A stretch of 47,688 nucleotides of DNA from Zancudomyces culisetae (Eukaryota > Kickxellomycota > Harpellomycetes > Harpellales > Legeriomycetaceae). The position numbers were made by a program, and so were the translations under genes. Of the stretch, positions 15,401 to 22,156 are shown in pieces. Position 1 is the first letter of the stretch; each line of letters opens with the position of its first letter. The stretch spans positions 1-47,688 of the forward strand of contig LSSK01000115.1 in NCBI GenBank assembly GCA_001969505.1. Reading direction: 5' to 3'. The notes under the pieces were generated by a model. The model saw only the letters and a program-made list of their open reading frames with translations. It had not been told where the DNA came from and did not search any database.

Positions 15401-18400
15401 AAATTCTTCAAATCATCCTCAAATGCCCCCACAACCAATCCAAACGACGGCATCCTCTCTCCAAACCACCAACTCTCTCTTCTTGGACTGTCCACCAACT
15501 ATATTCAAACCTGTTTAGAACTCGTTAAACATTCTACAGAAATTATTGACGCTATAAACCTACACAAACTGCTCATCCAGTATCTTGGCTCGACTCTTTG
15601 CTCTCCAAGTGCCGAGAACAAACAACACAATGTAGCTTCGGGGCAAACTTCTGATCTAGAGCACTTTTTAGAGTACAAATCATTTGTAAACTCCTTTGTG
15701 GTCATTTGTGCCCAGCTTGCTACCTCCTCTCAGTTATCCAGTAACATTTCTGTAAATGGTGTCGAAAACGATTCTACAAATTCACAGAATGCAATTCTTG
15801 AGTCGATAATCAACATTCAAGAATTCAAGCGTCTAAATTCCAAATTCGCTAGTTTCTATTCCCAATACTTGAAGTATACACCTCTCTTTAAGACACCCAC
15901 CACTACAGGTATAGATTCCAGTTCTAGCTCTATCTCTAGCTCTAGCTTTAGCTCTATAGCTACAGTTGTTGGTTTTAATGGAGGTGAATATAGGGAATTG
16001 ATGCAATCTACTGAATCCCTAGTTAATCAGGCTATTGAAAACATCAACACTTATAATAAACAACAAGGTCATCGAAACACCAGTGGTGGAAATGATATCA
16101 AGCTCGACTTGAATACATTGCTGTCAGCACTACTATCATTCCATTCTGCCAACACCAACACCAACAGCGCTGTTCTCATTAATCCAGTCAATGGTACTGA
16201 TGCGACTGTTCAGGATATCGACAAGAATCCAAACACTACATCTACATCTACATCTGCGGACGTAGATGCAGATGCAGATAAGGACTCCGATTCGCACCAG
16301 TTACTAAACCAACTATGTGTGGATATCACGCTTTCCATCCAGAACTTTATAGTTTTCAATACTGAGTTTGTGAATACCAAGAAATCCCTTGATTCTCGAG
16401 ATAGCCTCTCCGAAGAAAACGAACATCAATTAAAAGACCTCGGAGTCTCTGACCTGCTCAAGTATATATCAACCCTTCATCGCACACTGCTATCTCCAGA
16501 ACTTCTCCACAGCACCATAATTCGATCAACAACAAACATGTTATCCATATCGACTAGTACTCAAGGTATACTGACACCTCTGCTTACACTCTACCACGAG
16601 TTCCTGACTCGAATCCTTCCAATCGTCTCGGATATCCAGGCCGTAGTGATAGATACTTGCCATACCCTCGTAACTTCTACATGCTCAATCGTTAGTAATG
16701 GTTTGTTGACTAACTATCAACATCCATCAGCTGATGATTCTCAGGCAAAAGAGGGTGAAGAGGACGATAATTCCAATTCTAACAGTAAAAACAATGGTCC
16801 TCAAAGCTTTAATTGTGATGATCCTGATCAAGCTGATAACGAAAACATTGATTATAACGAGCTAAATAATGTGAGCAACGAAATCGAGGATCTTAGCCAA
16901 GTCAACAATACCAACAAGAACAACCCGGACTACGGAAACAACGATGATGACAAGGATAATGCTCTTGATATGGATAATGATGGTGAACTAGGTGATGCTG
17001 ACTTTGACATGTCAGATAATGATGCTGACAGTGGTGATGATAGCGATGATGAAGAAAACGGTTTTGATGAGCAGCTGGGCAAAGTCGATAACAACGACCC
17101 TACCGCGATTGACGAGAAATTGTGGAATGATGATGAAAACAAGGACGATGGGGATAATAGCAATGAAAATAACAAAGCTGAACAATCTCTTGATAACAAC
17201 AACATCATCAACGACTCTATGGATTCGGAAATGGTTGCCAAGGATGAACCAGAGAACGAAGCTGATAAACAGAATGCCAATGATTCTTCCAATCCACCAG
17301 ATTTTAACAACAACAACAATAATAATAACAATGATGATGATGACGTAGACAACATCAACGATAACAGCAACAACCCCGATGATATTGATTTGATGAACAA
17401 GGACCAACAGCAACCACAGCTGGAATTGCCTGAAGATTTTACATTGGATGATCTGGACAACGACCAAAACCAAGATGAAGACACCAACGAACCACAGGAC
17501 ATGCTTGACGACACTGAAAAGTACAATGAAGATGAATACATGGACGTTGATAATTCTACAAACCCACAGGAACAAGAAGCACAAAACCAAGAAGATGTGG
17601 CAATTGAGGATGTAGAAAACACCCAGAATGAGGATATCATTAGTAACACAAATGATACTTTGGCCCCGACAGATGAACAAGATAACGAAAATGGGAATGA
17701 GGATCAAGGTGAAGGTGAAGATGAGGATGCAGGTATGGATCAAGACGAGGAGCCAGAAGAACCAGAGCCCGAATACAACCCGTCTACTGCATTTACTGAC
17801 AACAATGACAATCAGCTGGAAAATCCTCAAACCGACGAAAACAAATTCAATGACAATACATTTGGATTCGACAATCCTAACCCGATCGCCAACCAAAAGA
17901 ACGAACTCCAGAGACTACAGCCAGAGGATTCTGATGTCCAAGATTCCAAACAGGAGTCATCTACCAGTGATACTACTACCAATAGTAACAACAATTACAA
18001 TAATAACTTGAATAAAAATAATAGTAGCAACAACAAAACAACTAAAAATATCAGCAAACCCGACCTAAATCCTGATGCTGATGACAATCAGGAAACACAA
18101 GAACAACAGCAGGACAGCGAGAAAAAGAGTGAAATGGAAAATGATGACACCGAGGATGGTGATGTCAATAACCAATTCAACAAATTCGATACCTCTTCGC
18201 TCCAGGAAATCTTTGAAGATTGGAAATTGCGACTCAAGAGTCAGCTTCAACAACCTGAATCCACATCTGACGATGAAAATGAAGATGAAAATGATGGTGG
18301 TAATGAAGAAATGGACGATGTTGACAATTCCGCTTACCAAAAGATTCCTCAAGACAAAGATCAAGACGTAACCAACACCAAGGACTACACCATTGATGAC

Positions 18401-19711
18401 GATACTGATGCAAATAATAACGATTCGTCAACCAAACAGCAGGACGCTGAAAAGATCAGTGATTTGCTAAAAGCCTCGGCTGAAAAGGAAAACACTGGCA
18501 ATCAGCACGAATCTGGGCCTGCCGAGTCTGCCACTTCCAATGGTGATGAGCCTGATAACCAGGAACACGAATTGAAAAATGAGCTGTATACAGAGTTTTT
18601 GAATTCGCACATGTCTACTGGTACTCAACCGTCTTCCACCAATCCAGAACCTGTCACCAAAACTAAACTCGATACCACCTCCCTATCTGATACTGAGTCT
18701 ACTGATACAAACAAGGACAAGAGTAAAGGCAACTCCAAAAACAAAGACAAAAATTCCAATATCCCCACCATCAAGACTGACAAACCTACAGACACAACTT
18801 CAAACTCACATTCTGAACCCCTTCCCGCCAGCTATTCAGCCATCTGGAAATCGTACACTGATGCTACCTTCCAGCAATCTCTCGTCCTCAGTCAACAGCT
18901 CAAAACCATCTTTCTCCCTACCGTAAACAACTCGCTCAAGGGCGACTATAAATCCGGCAAGCGTATCAACATGAAGCGCGTTATTGGCTTTATTGCTTCC
19001 GATTATAAGCGCGACAAGATCTGGCTCAAACGCACCAAACCTGATCTGCGCAACTACAGTGTTGTTGTCGCCATTGACGACTCCAAATCTATGTTGTCAC
19101 TCAACAATAATGTGATTGATCTAACACTGAGGTCCTTGGCCTTATTGGCCAACTCTCTGACTGGCCCCAATACCAACACTCTCTTTTCATCTTCCTCTTC
19201 TTCCAACAATAGTAGCAGTGGTTTGACTGTGCTTACCTTTGGTACTAATGTTACAGATATCTGCAAATTCTCTACAAACTTTACCCACCAAGATGGAGCA
19301 GCCCTGCTACGTACCCTGACGTTCAACCAGAACACTACCGACCTAATTCTTCTAATCAACCATGTCATATCTCTCTTCTCCACCGATCCCTCGCCCGATC
19401 TATGGAAGCTTTTCATCATCATCTCAGATGGTATCTGCCAAAACCACCCACACATAGCTACACTTGTCCGCTTTGCCGCCACCCAATTCAAAATCCTTAT
19501 TGTCTTTGTTGTCATTGACAACCAACATAATTCGATTTCCAACATCAAATCGGTAGTATTTGATCAGCCTTCCGGTGGTACCGGCGGACTGCGCATTTCC
19601 AGATACTTGGATACTTTCCCATTTAACCATTATCTCATTATTAATGATATCTACTCATTACCCGATGCGTTGGCTAATACCCTGCGCCAGTTCTTTGCTT
19701 CATTTAGCTAA
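500..19711 (+). CDS. MDN1: Midasin, giant AAA+ ATPase of 60S ribosome maturation
   Basis: Midasin (Rea1) is a dynein-like ATPase that strips assembly factors (Ytm1, Rsa4) from pre-60S particles in the nucleolus and nucleoplasm. The first ATG of the frame is at 500 (the upstream TTG at 479 is not needed), giving about 6403 residues against about 4900 in baker's yeast. Six AAA modules follow in order: Walker A at about residues 453 (GPGGSGKT), 807 (GETGTGKT), 1286 (GPTSAGKT), 1605 (GEPGCGKT), 2059 (GSPGVGKT) and a degenerate sixth at about 2429-2440. Walker B motifs lie at about 517, 1011, 1347, 1740, 2143 and 2633 (LLIDKANL in the last). A long helical linker is followed by an Asp/Glu/Asn-rich tract (about 5415-6000) and a C-terminal MIDAS domain with the DxSxS motif at D6193-S6195-S6197. 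The extra length comes largely from Asn, Ser, Gly, Gln and Asp simple-repeat insertions. No intron is needed. Family identity is very secure. Confidence 0.98.
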   Translation: MDKIEVYSHDNDGDMEFVNPFSIDLVRAMEVLHENREQAIGKCKCGSRVITRMFDQVEQWIVRNKGTTSTYRNRDTTRYTAEGDIAEMMDIDSEDGGRQEQARQGLDLVSMLLLGEGLGILERGECFTTNTKTCCSIHQSRLETISRGGIRYNEDEGELTYLVARIFGPLLIELVSRWLTERVERMVKTEFIVDTDKDVKYRFVVAYTIGQLVGVWTYLSGQIEKIVGINDVWVNQDFEQSNNYGVKNAGNVELKLARMFTMYRVIGAINERMGQTEAKTLLNTFKMQVYGDLMAKEEIVRYMAVQIVGRVENMAWREMREMETKWVKSESIEQRNVEFNAKEEREKREKQSNLMIAHNERYNKGEIMSGKEERNGWITESDIDEKVANVYGVLLAKNNSKRSSRGSIQENGIEHQESKENKAKEVVGTKHARETMRKLALAVSQHQAMLLYGPGGSGKTTMIEELARITGNELVKIHLGDQSDAKVLLGTYISGEKQGEFEWQQGILSIGVQSGKWVLVEDIDKAPDEVASVLIGLLESRELFIPGRGERIKAHSQFELFGTVSLSVPTDFGRTQGSGVTMMRGIAGNNNWNRVEVRQMSSEEMAAVVACRYGILGRYSNDMVELYERIRQELIEAAEGGSLYSKGYVGARDLLRWSKRVDHYIRQSAYWCNHVDRVFDTAEGRYLMFVEASDVFCGSEQDYEKWVEKLKRLGEILGVAEQRVDHYIDGKEIEVNMDVKASTHNNNREGMVTIGRAKLRSKRDRHSVRGHTGGRGRKPFATTRGASKLMEKIAVSVELNEPVILCGETGTGKTTIVQQVADMIGQELIVVNLSQQSETGDLLGGFKPLDLRVMAVVLKEEFDWLFEETFSIKKNMRYLEAVRQAVNKSNWNRLGKLFLEAFKMAQKAIASKKEKARAQLESREESRSGNGQPEEEGEGEGEGEEERGSGGGGGKRIKIADTGVLDRLAEKWDEFNGKTKRFVSIENGGNGKMIFSYVEGLLVKAIKEGKWILLDEINLATAETLECLNGLVNSAEGTLLLYERGDIEPIKRHERFRLFACMNPATDVGKKNLPESLRARFSEFYVMPIDKNEGDLKMIVEKYLGDVNMSGNTNRSEKPINKLEVVNRIVEFYRQSRMLAKDFKLADGAQQRPDYSLRTLTRALSFAKKYSRLYGVREAVYEGIYMSFITQLDQQSKNELTNLLNKLIFSDIGGNSNGKNNTSSMRNEMDKEYVKIGKYYIPKLKQAIQPSSEDNEEYVVTKSVAEKMENLARAIMAHDYPILIQGPTSAGKTSMVEYLAKLTNHKFVRINNHEHTDLQEYIGSYVSGETLEFKEGLLVDALRNGYWLVLDELNLAPTEVLEALNRLLDDNRELVITETQQVVTPHPEFMLFATQNPAGLAYGGRKHLSRAFKNRFLELNFDALPPTDELETIVMQRCGVSPGQSKKLIGVYTELVFQKSQLSVFQAGGGNAGGSSSSSSGGGGAGGGGGGNSGFITLRDLFRWANRISKHESAVSNELIAQFGYMLLGERIRNNGEKQLVKQVLERVFKVKIDEQQLYSSEHLTRLLQEFGVRESGVIWTYAMRRLFILTANSLRYNEPVLLVGEPGCGKTMVCQLLTNSTVNVLNCHQHTETSDLLGGLRPVRNRQNYINSAVLYAKQYLELSANTATEGGDDIYANKSFWTKLARLVGDDDLSSAGDNSTELARVAKLAVANYQKSRALFEWVDGILTKSMKNGEPFLLDEISLAEDSVLERLNSVLEPKRTLLLAERVDMNVTSDDGESDGNFIVAKSGFQFMATMNPGGDYGKKELSPALRNRFVEYYVPNIINNTEDVTNILVGNLKLASAELEESVARIVIEFIGWFGDMFFSQSSINDSNIITIRHYIAWCMFINKTYVHLGLRQAVVHGGCLVLLDGLGTIDYISAVALSLSGSSSSSSDISESGNKKRIRAGCINKLIELSAVLDRGESAEFDKTLLFVDDKNSGDLRQRIEYNKTISAADKRYFGIFPFYVEIVTKNGIQCDVEAIIRNYALHSPTTFNNLTKILRALQINKPVLLEGSPGVGKTTIVETIAKLTNKSLVRINLSDQTDLVDLFGTDLPSSSSSNNNNDGDDNSSSSGGGRVDEVFAWKSAPFLTAMLNGDWVLLDEINLASQSVLEGLNSVLDHRQVVYISELNKTFNCHSEFKIFAAQNPMSQGGGRKGLPKSFTSRFVNIYIDELEYTDYLTILLSSRLGNTNSNGNDSDGDGNSYKQYIDKLKETCLKFNQLVCSHFTMYEFNLRDINRWLDITLTTHSTKSSSNTLCDPLDFISICYLNQMNNVSDYNKMKLLIAEFFKIDPNYFDNLQTTFNYKTDMLTIGNATINKDEYQTQQSDSTTTLSRDLNSNGISNGNGISNGSGNMELMIKKSDTQSLQSLIHAINMNWMSIVYATNAAHLIKTAAYLTHNRLEIFTMNGSVDTLELLGSYEKFDVHRHINKFLHALNDTISWLIQHLLLSRQLDQRHVIDHSEKLTMFYNYILKCMSEDSESSLPTSPKNNDNDNNNNNNSNSNSSTHRVLNFNYINQIFTFISSIEYLDQHTRTRIEELYNQYHNLILLLDNNTLQDGTDTNKNKNKGGMFEWVDGILINALLEGNWLLIDKANLCNPSILDRLNSLLEPPNSKLVITESGCSSFNSNSNSNSNSNSNSNSNSNSNSNSNSNSNNQKSGIDEEIRTIIPHKNFRLFLTIDPTSSNQLSRAMKNRGLSIYNHGNLQQFTGNSDGGGMNMFVDYFDYIKMANSIGLYNFDYIDKCISPLLPTDVSDRPVGNMNIKELFVMNAKLALEKLQRGYYYSTNTNTNTNTNANAEVDADANTDSNQLLVNFFKNNSNLLPIHNNEFSNLGLSTAHLYSKLLSHSLAFSSSYKQNMNNQYLAYTLPLAIISHLNVDFDTKYLVELLKLETRIQGTNIDGMDSIIKLLMLLKDSDHTVQKSNVLYDLVDAISKCYSTTCPKYSNLLSIDKFANPRLLSRQLKLQQLQQPYRFSRDININTNINTNIETETNTDSIAVGDSVDDVYYCLLLKLFNLHVFHFLLTQRLFVDDELATDTDRNGTEIGIGIGNFVLNCEYRDGGRLLDSFYSLYSHTTVILNNFISRVLEFSTLISDTNTDINKQDEMDMEVDVNVSNENGNGSHSHSNNNTYAIPKSELQHIVDCCQLIERLLDILTTPILNTSPSKNDGSSKKTMLSLNYLLFTFDSYLQHFKQLISSFDRLASIAPLSAFVGQDTYDFIVLQLVPLIYGPNHRCYFSLHHTATELHKRVSQPILDGFECKHELFDIQHLEASLMYKLTPIIDTNSLLSLPSNVNNSITNSDEIGVNEISRFVDGSSEKISRLLKYIGDNKQQIDSRLVDSISTIYSLYLKHQLDSKPNTSTNATGGSDGEDHLLGTLITAILGDLSKYLNTLATSSTLPQLEQQQQQQQQQQQQVGNEADAVDLRIFDLVEYKCLNRQLITQLFVESNFGKPTTSSNNTNQSTTLINRHLKHNLYSFGYLKNLVLNNLLTIENSNSNSNSNSNIENGISDRNENKQAILLKLLHEKLYYHYLTLFTSSTLAADSKSDVSIERQLIHTLTTTLVGITELANISNFGYYYSELSPTIHKKISGLLSIHTSDSNAVDVGDCLEYLNLLYLLYVSVYQLDTTTTPPAGSKLGGEIDQLFVDLIVLLGKPSEYYNTQLVAALHRLSAHFATLVTTEDDNNNSNNNIMQSGLLLTVGAITNIIFNESLGLFIMYVSTTDNHSVADRKVCFLKAKLLLTYTILSLVVPKTHPVNHNYRVLYNISNAVGKSRFYDANYQANYLVGYLTTTSSNTLSSSSVATHYGNGSGNGNGSDVGFEDQSTKYYRSKYLQCLDSINEYTSSFKHVLSSGTPQSAPSTADESEYIGHWQAITNILTNIIPLQTVRQLEVLTVDQLTLLNNKLRFTINKHFVQNDQSSVDGIQVVWTTLLLSMYSDMMGCLDHFKSSVHYNRQFGKVVTNDAHPPHPTTVVKTLCTFPINFHSADYKFATLFTSKDTLQFIKQLALAKHGQSDVDADAYSSIGSTMYISNIPATVVVKNSTTFRFDGSESALYQRYLLLLLLRHTALTISNGRHSKNADASTELLDTLFGEYYKVGNLIEDYTYHNKIEQANLYKNRPNSANQSEHGQTGNGDELDEEEKDKQTWFPTFSELENINIDGLNDNPSSYTDSNQAEKARVTVNPVLDETILNKFITCFKYLANYSASKATLPSELSHNDDDDSDSDSEDVLGLFLMMLSSQFNLLNSQLGNLLLDTSVLNNLGSSTGSLSTLLSAFRNNFLLNSNINHLLKKFQSTESKSKKNSKTKSKSKSKTKTISASKSKQTSSNSTLHSLLYSSNNDILATDFEIYDFYHDPNVPQAMLLQDILGPLKAKIQKLLSNSQDIDQDQDMDMDDSAIFLSSLESAFLELLVVIDRILVGFKIFDTSVYKYLVFLEQLHVKLDEFQKYYFSSSATSKKHQDDDDQEEKDKDGKDGKDSWLRGFGTELKAITDLIISWRQLELNNWPRLMDLEFYRLSRKNSNVYWFYLYKIFANSNLGQDKMEFVRLIDQFLSTSPICEFEHRLDLLQAFINYSSTFTQISSNSNSNSNAVGIANIVSYYSTFVPAIRTHIDNLHSSVSTKLKQYVKISSWSDVNPIALRQSAKKSHSLLAKCLREFRDGLMLHSNNVIETYLHSLSRLSNIASNGIRIQSTFEFGASSGLVVDSFLIAKNQSTEMVLHNTSLLPLMGLDSHAQYDQLVNFDSWQSKRFSKIANLHTLINAPYFAQSLNNLADFFISDIYEQVKYYQTLTYQPQDTQPSDTKKPDNHKSKFWSLNKQLANKFLVSTCKTLRSDHGLKKTTNVLVKFNLVNTLLDHQQRHLSSALFGSTCNSSHTDSCNNSNNNDNNKNNSSQDSSTCSCCLSPDQSTKLFNILSLFNQTINKFFKSSSNAPTTNPNDGILSPNHQLSLLGLSTNYIQTCLELVKHSTEIIDAINLHKLLIQYLGSTLCSPSAENKQHNVASGQTSDLEHFLEYKSFVNSFVVICAQLATSSQLSSNISVNGVENDSTNSQNAILESIINIQEFKRLNSKFASFYSQYLKYTPLFKTPTTTGIDSSSSSISSSSFSSIATVVGFNGGEYRELMQSTESLVNQAIENINTYNKQQGHRNTSGGNDIKLDLNTLLSALLSFHSANTNTNSAVLINPVNGTDATVQDIDKNPNTTSTSTSADVDADADKDSDSHQLLNQLCVDITLSIQNFIVFNTEFVNTKKSLDSRDSLSEENEHQLKDLGVSDLLKYISTLHRTLLSPELLHSTIIRSTTNMLSISTSTQGILTPLLTLYHEFLTRILPIVSDIQAVVIDTCHTLVTSTCSIVSNGLLTNYQHPSADDSQAKEGEEDDNSNSNSKNNGPQSFNCDDPDQADNENIDYNELNNVSNEIEDLSQVNNTNKNNPDYGNNDDDKDNALDMDNDGELGDADFDMSDNDADSGDDSDDEENGFDEQLGKVDNNDPTAIDEKLWNDDENKDDGDNSNENNKAEQSLDNNNIINDSMDSEMVAKDEPENEADKQNANDSSNPPDFNNNNNNNNNDDDDVDNINDNSNNPDDIDLMNKDQQQPQLELPEDFTLDDLDNDQNQDEDTNEPQDMLDDTEKYNEDEYMDVDNSTNPQEQEAQNQEDVAIEDVENTQNEDIISNTNDTLAPTDEQDNENGNEDQGEGEDEDAGMDQDEEPEEPEPEYNPSTAFTDNNDNQLENPQTDENKFNDNTFGFDNPNPIANQKNELQRLQPEDSDVQDSKQESSTSDTTTNSNNNYNNNLNKNNSSNNKTTKNISKPDLNPDADDNQETQEQQQDSEKKSEMENDDTEDGDVNNQFNKFDTSSLQEIFEDWKLRLKSQLQQPESTSDDENEDENDGGNEEMDDVDNSAYQKIPQDKDQDVTNTKDYTIDDDTDANNNDSSTKQQDAEKISDLLKASAEKENTGNQHESGPAESATSNGDEPDNQEHELKNELYTEFLNSHMSTGTQPSSTNPEPVTKTKLDTTSLSDTESTDTNKDKSKGNSKNKDKNSNIPTIKTDKPTDTTSNSHSEPLPASYSAIWKSYTDATFQQSLVLSQQLKTIFLPTVNNSLKGDYKSGKRINMKRVIGFIASDYKRDKIWLKRTKPDLRNYSVVVAIDDSKSMLSLNNNVIDLTLRSLALLANSLTGPNTNTLFSSSSSSNNSSSGLTVLTFGTNVTDICKFSTNFTHQDGAALLRTLTFNQNTTDLILLINHVISLFSTDPSPDLWKLFIIISDGICQNHPHIATLVRFAATQFKILIVFVVIDNQHNSISNIKSVVFDQPSGGTGGLRISRYLDTFPFNHYLIINDIYSLPDALANTLRQFFASFS
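8513..8600 (+). repeat. AATTCC hexanucleotide repeat coding (Asn-Ser)n in midasin
   Basis: About fourteen near-perfect copies of the hexamer AATTCC, with a few AATTCT variants, encode alternating Asn and Ser at about residues 2672-2700, within the AAA6 region. The unit length is a multiple of three, so copy-number change would not break the frame. Confidence 0.9.
10844..10879 (+). repeat. CAA/CAG repeat coding a 12-glutamine tract in midasin
   Basis: Twelve consecutive glutamine codons, mixed CAA and CAG, lie in the midasin linker at about residues 3449-3460. Several other in-frame simple repeats occur in the same gene, for example Gly/Ser-rich 4903-4977 and Asp/Asn runs near 17300. Confidence 0.9.
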
Positions 19712-20592
19712 TCAGTTGAACACTTTTTTTTCCTTTCTCTTTTTTATTATTATTTTTTTTTTACCCTTTTTTCTTTTACTTTTTCACATATTTATTAATT
19801 AGTATTGAAGTATAATTGGATTAGCTAATCCATTTAAAATCAGCTCAATACACTAACCCCCCCCCCCCGGACTCATTTTGACAACGATTTGCGCCAATTT
19901 GACTACAAATACAAAGTATAAAAAATAAATTATCTCAGTTCCTCATATGATTTTTTTTTCCCCCTATACCATATACCACCTTTTACATATTTAGTTATGC
20001 GCTTGCCAAGTGATCAGATGGAAATGCACAAATTCACTTGTCTTAGGGTTGCATATTAATACTAACTCTAGCGGCTTTTATTCAAGATTTCTCAGGTATT
20101 GGAAATTAAAAAGCAAAAGTAAAATAGAATTGCCAAGTGTTTCCTAGTCATGGCTCTTGGTCTCTAATCTTCACAGCTGTCTTCTTCATGATGTCATATT
20201 ATTGGGTGGTTTTAGATTGGTAATTCTATACTTTGTCAGATGTGGAAAAAAAAATATGAAGATGGGAAGATTGTTTTCTTTTTCTTTTTCTTTTTTTTTT
20301 TGCTAAGAAAAATGGTTGATCAAGTTAAGTGGTCAAGCTACCTAATCATATGACAGGTTTTAAATCTCTTCTTTTTTCTTTTTTCGTTTTTTTTTGGATT
20401 TTAGCTGGAGTTATTAAAGCGTAGTTGAAAATACATCAAACCATTTCATCTATTTTGTAGTTTTATGTGGATGATTACTTTATTAATTCACCAAGCAAAG
20501 AAAAATACACATACTTGTCCTCCATATGTTCTTGTTAATATTTTACTTTCATTTCATCTAAAAATGTTTACCATTATCTCGTAACTAAAACC
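19712..20592. other. Intergenic: midasin 3' region and upstream region of the next gene
   Basis: The first 100 bases after the midasin stop are strongly T-rich, as expected of a yeast 3' UTR and polyadenylation region. The rest is AT-rich with T-runs. No gene or RNA gene was recognised here. Confidence 0.5.
19857..19868 (+). repeat. Poly-C run of 12 bases
   Basis: A run of twelve C residues in otherwise AT-rich intergenic DNA. A second, longer poly-C run borders the assembly gap at 28186-28203. Confidence 0.85.
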
Positions 20593-20600
20593 TATATAAG
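20593..20600 (+). promoter_or_regulatory. TATA box of the scramblase/LURP-one-like gene
   Basis: TATATAAG lies about 210 bases upstream of the ATG at 20806, in a region lacking other ORFs. It matches the yeast TATA consensus TATAWAWR. The position fits a core promoter with a leader of roughly 100-150 bases. The assignment is inference from consensus and spacing. Confidence 0.55.
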
Positions 20601-20805
20601 GCCAAAGCAAAGGGTACCTCCAATTTCATTTTCATTCAACAGTTCAGTTATTCGGTATTCAGCTATTATTTTTATAATAAATACCATTGTTATCACAGAA
20701 ATATAATTGCAATATTCCAAAAGGAAGCAAAAAGTAAATAATTAAATCCTCTAGGTCTGAGCTTTAGCAGTATCACTTTTACCACACAAAGATATTTTTA
20801 TAAAC

Positions 20806-21510
20806 ATGAGCAAAACCAATCCAGCAGCCTCGCCCTGGCCTTCCCAGGCACAACAAATACTAAGCAAAAGAGTATTAAAAGTCAGGTGGAGCAGATCATC
20901 AAGTTCTATATTTGGCACAGCCCTTACCAATTCCACGTTCACAGTTTTTGATCAATTCAACATTCCGTTAGCAATAATTAAAGAGGGGAAAGGTGCTGGT
21001 ATCGAAAAATACTTTATGTCGACATCTCGCGATGTTGCATACATAGCTACTGCCATTGACGGAACATCACTGTTCAAAATTATCAAACCGCCAGCTATAG
21101 CAACTAACGATTTCTATGTCTACACCATGAACAACCGAATAGTCGGTGGTGTTACCAAGAAGATAGGTTTTGTGAAAGGGTCTTTTGATCTGTTTATTTA
21201 TGATAGTACTGGTAAAGCAAACTCGTTTTGTACCTTTTCCACTAACAGCCTTGAGCGAAGCTTCAGGCTAAAGGATTATCAATCAAATACAATTGGTGCC
21301 GTGGATTTGAATGCCAGCGCATCAAACTTTGTCTTTATGCAATCTGAAGAGAATTTCACAGTAGCCTTGGACGGAAACTACATAAAAAGGCACCACTTGG
21401 TCGAACCTGCAAAGATGGCACGATTTATTGAACAACCTACTTCATATGGAAGGATGGCTGTGCTGATTGCTGCCATGGTATGTTGCCAATTTAACCGAAT
21501 GGATCACTGA
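20806..21510 (+). CDS. Scramblase/LURP-one (tubby-C-terminal-like) fold protein
   Basis: A 234-residue protein starting at a clear ATG. The pattern of repeated short beta strands resembles the tubby C-terminal-like superfamily that includes phospholipid scramblases and LURP-one proteins. It has paired segments of the form F-x-V-x-D-x-x-G or A-x-x-x-I followed by a turn, for example FTVFDQFNIPLAIIKEG at about 46-62, then DLFIYDSTGKANSFCTF, then NFTVALDGNY. It ends in a hydrophobic helix (GRMAVLIAAMVCC, about 214-226), as in scramblase-like folds where the last helix fills the barrel. No signal peptide is visible. A GTATGT at 21478 could be a splice donor, but the helix reads naturally to the TGA stop. 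It is convergent with the WD40 gene. Molecular function and lipid substrate cannot be told; fold assignment is by eye. Confidence 0.6.
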   Translation: MSKTNPAASPWPSQAQQILSKRVLKVRWSRSSSSIFGTALTNSTFTVFDQFNIPLAIIKEGKGAGIEKYFMSTSRDVAYIATAIDGTSLFKIIKPPAIATNDFYVYTMNNRIVGGVTKKIGFVKGSFDLFIYDSTGKANSFCTFSTNSLERSFRLKDYQSNTIGAVDLNASASNFVFMQSEENFTVALDGNYIKRHHLVEPAKMARFIEQPTSYGRMAVLIAAMVCCQFNRMDH

Positions 21511-22156
21511 TATCATATCGCATCGACTTGTGTCTATGTCTATGTGTATTCTATTCATGAATATTTTTATTTGATATACTTTTGAAGAAACATCATGTGA
21601 TCAATTACCAGACAACATTGAGCCACGAAAATAGATTTCAGACTTTACATTTTAGATTTTATACTTTTATTTCAACCTTCCCTACTCGCTGTTTGTATTT
21701 TTATCAGTATTTCAAGAACTATGTTTTATCCAGTTCCTCAACACAACTTTATGTGAAAGAGTTAAAACAAAAAATATGCTCAAAAGAAATCTTTACATCA
21801 CTTGCTAAACAATTATAACCATCAAGTAGCAGGATCCTTATTAGTTAACCTCAAAGTATACTAACCCATCGAAATCAAAGTAAACCCTTATATTTCAAAG
21901 CTGCTAAAGAATCTACTTTTAAACCAAGTATTTATTGAAGTCTTTGCAACACTACTAATCAAATATATATTATACATGAGTTATAACCATGTTTATATCA
22001 GCAGCAAACTAGATTCATGCTTTATTATTCATCTACAATCTGTCTTTAGCAGTAAAACCCCTAAACAAAATAAACCAAATAAATATTCTATTTTTCTAGA
22101 GTTGTTTTGGCAAAGCTGAAGCAGCTGAGATAACCCTCGACTCGAGTAATCTAACT
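21511..22156. other. Intergenic between convergent genes
   Basis: This 646-base space separates the stop codons of the scramblase-like gene and the WD40 gene and must hold both 3' ends. Open frames here lack an ATG and look like noise. Nothing else was recognised. Confidence 0.5.

Noticed and set aside
17012-17896. Long minus-strand open frame (294 codons) of Val/Ile-rich composition
   Set aside because: It is the antisense shadow of the Asp/Asn/Glu-rich midasin tract, whose repetitive codons avoid stops on the other strand.
21478-21510. GTATGT near the end of the scramblase-like gene as a splice donor
   Set aside because: The reading through it completes a sensible terminal hydrophobic helix and stop, and no convincing downstream exon was found.
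21582-21818. 78-codon frame after the scramblase-like gene
   Set aside because: It starts at TTG and has AT-driven composition; likely 3' untranslated sequence.
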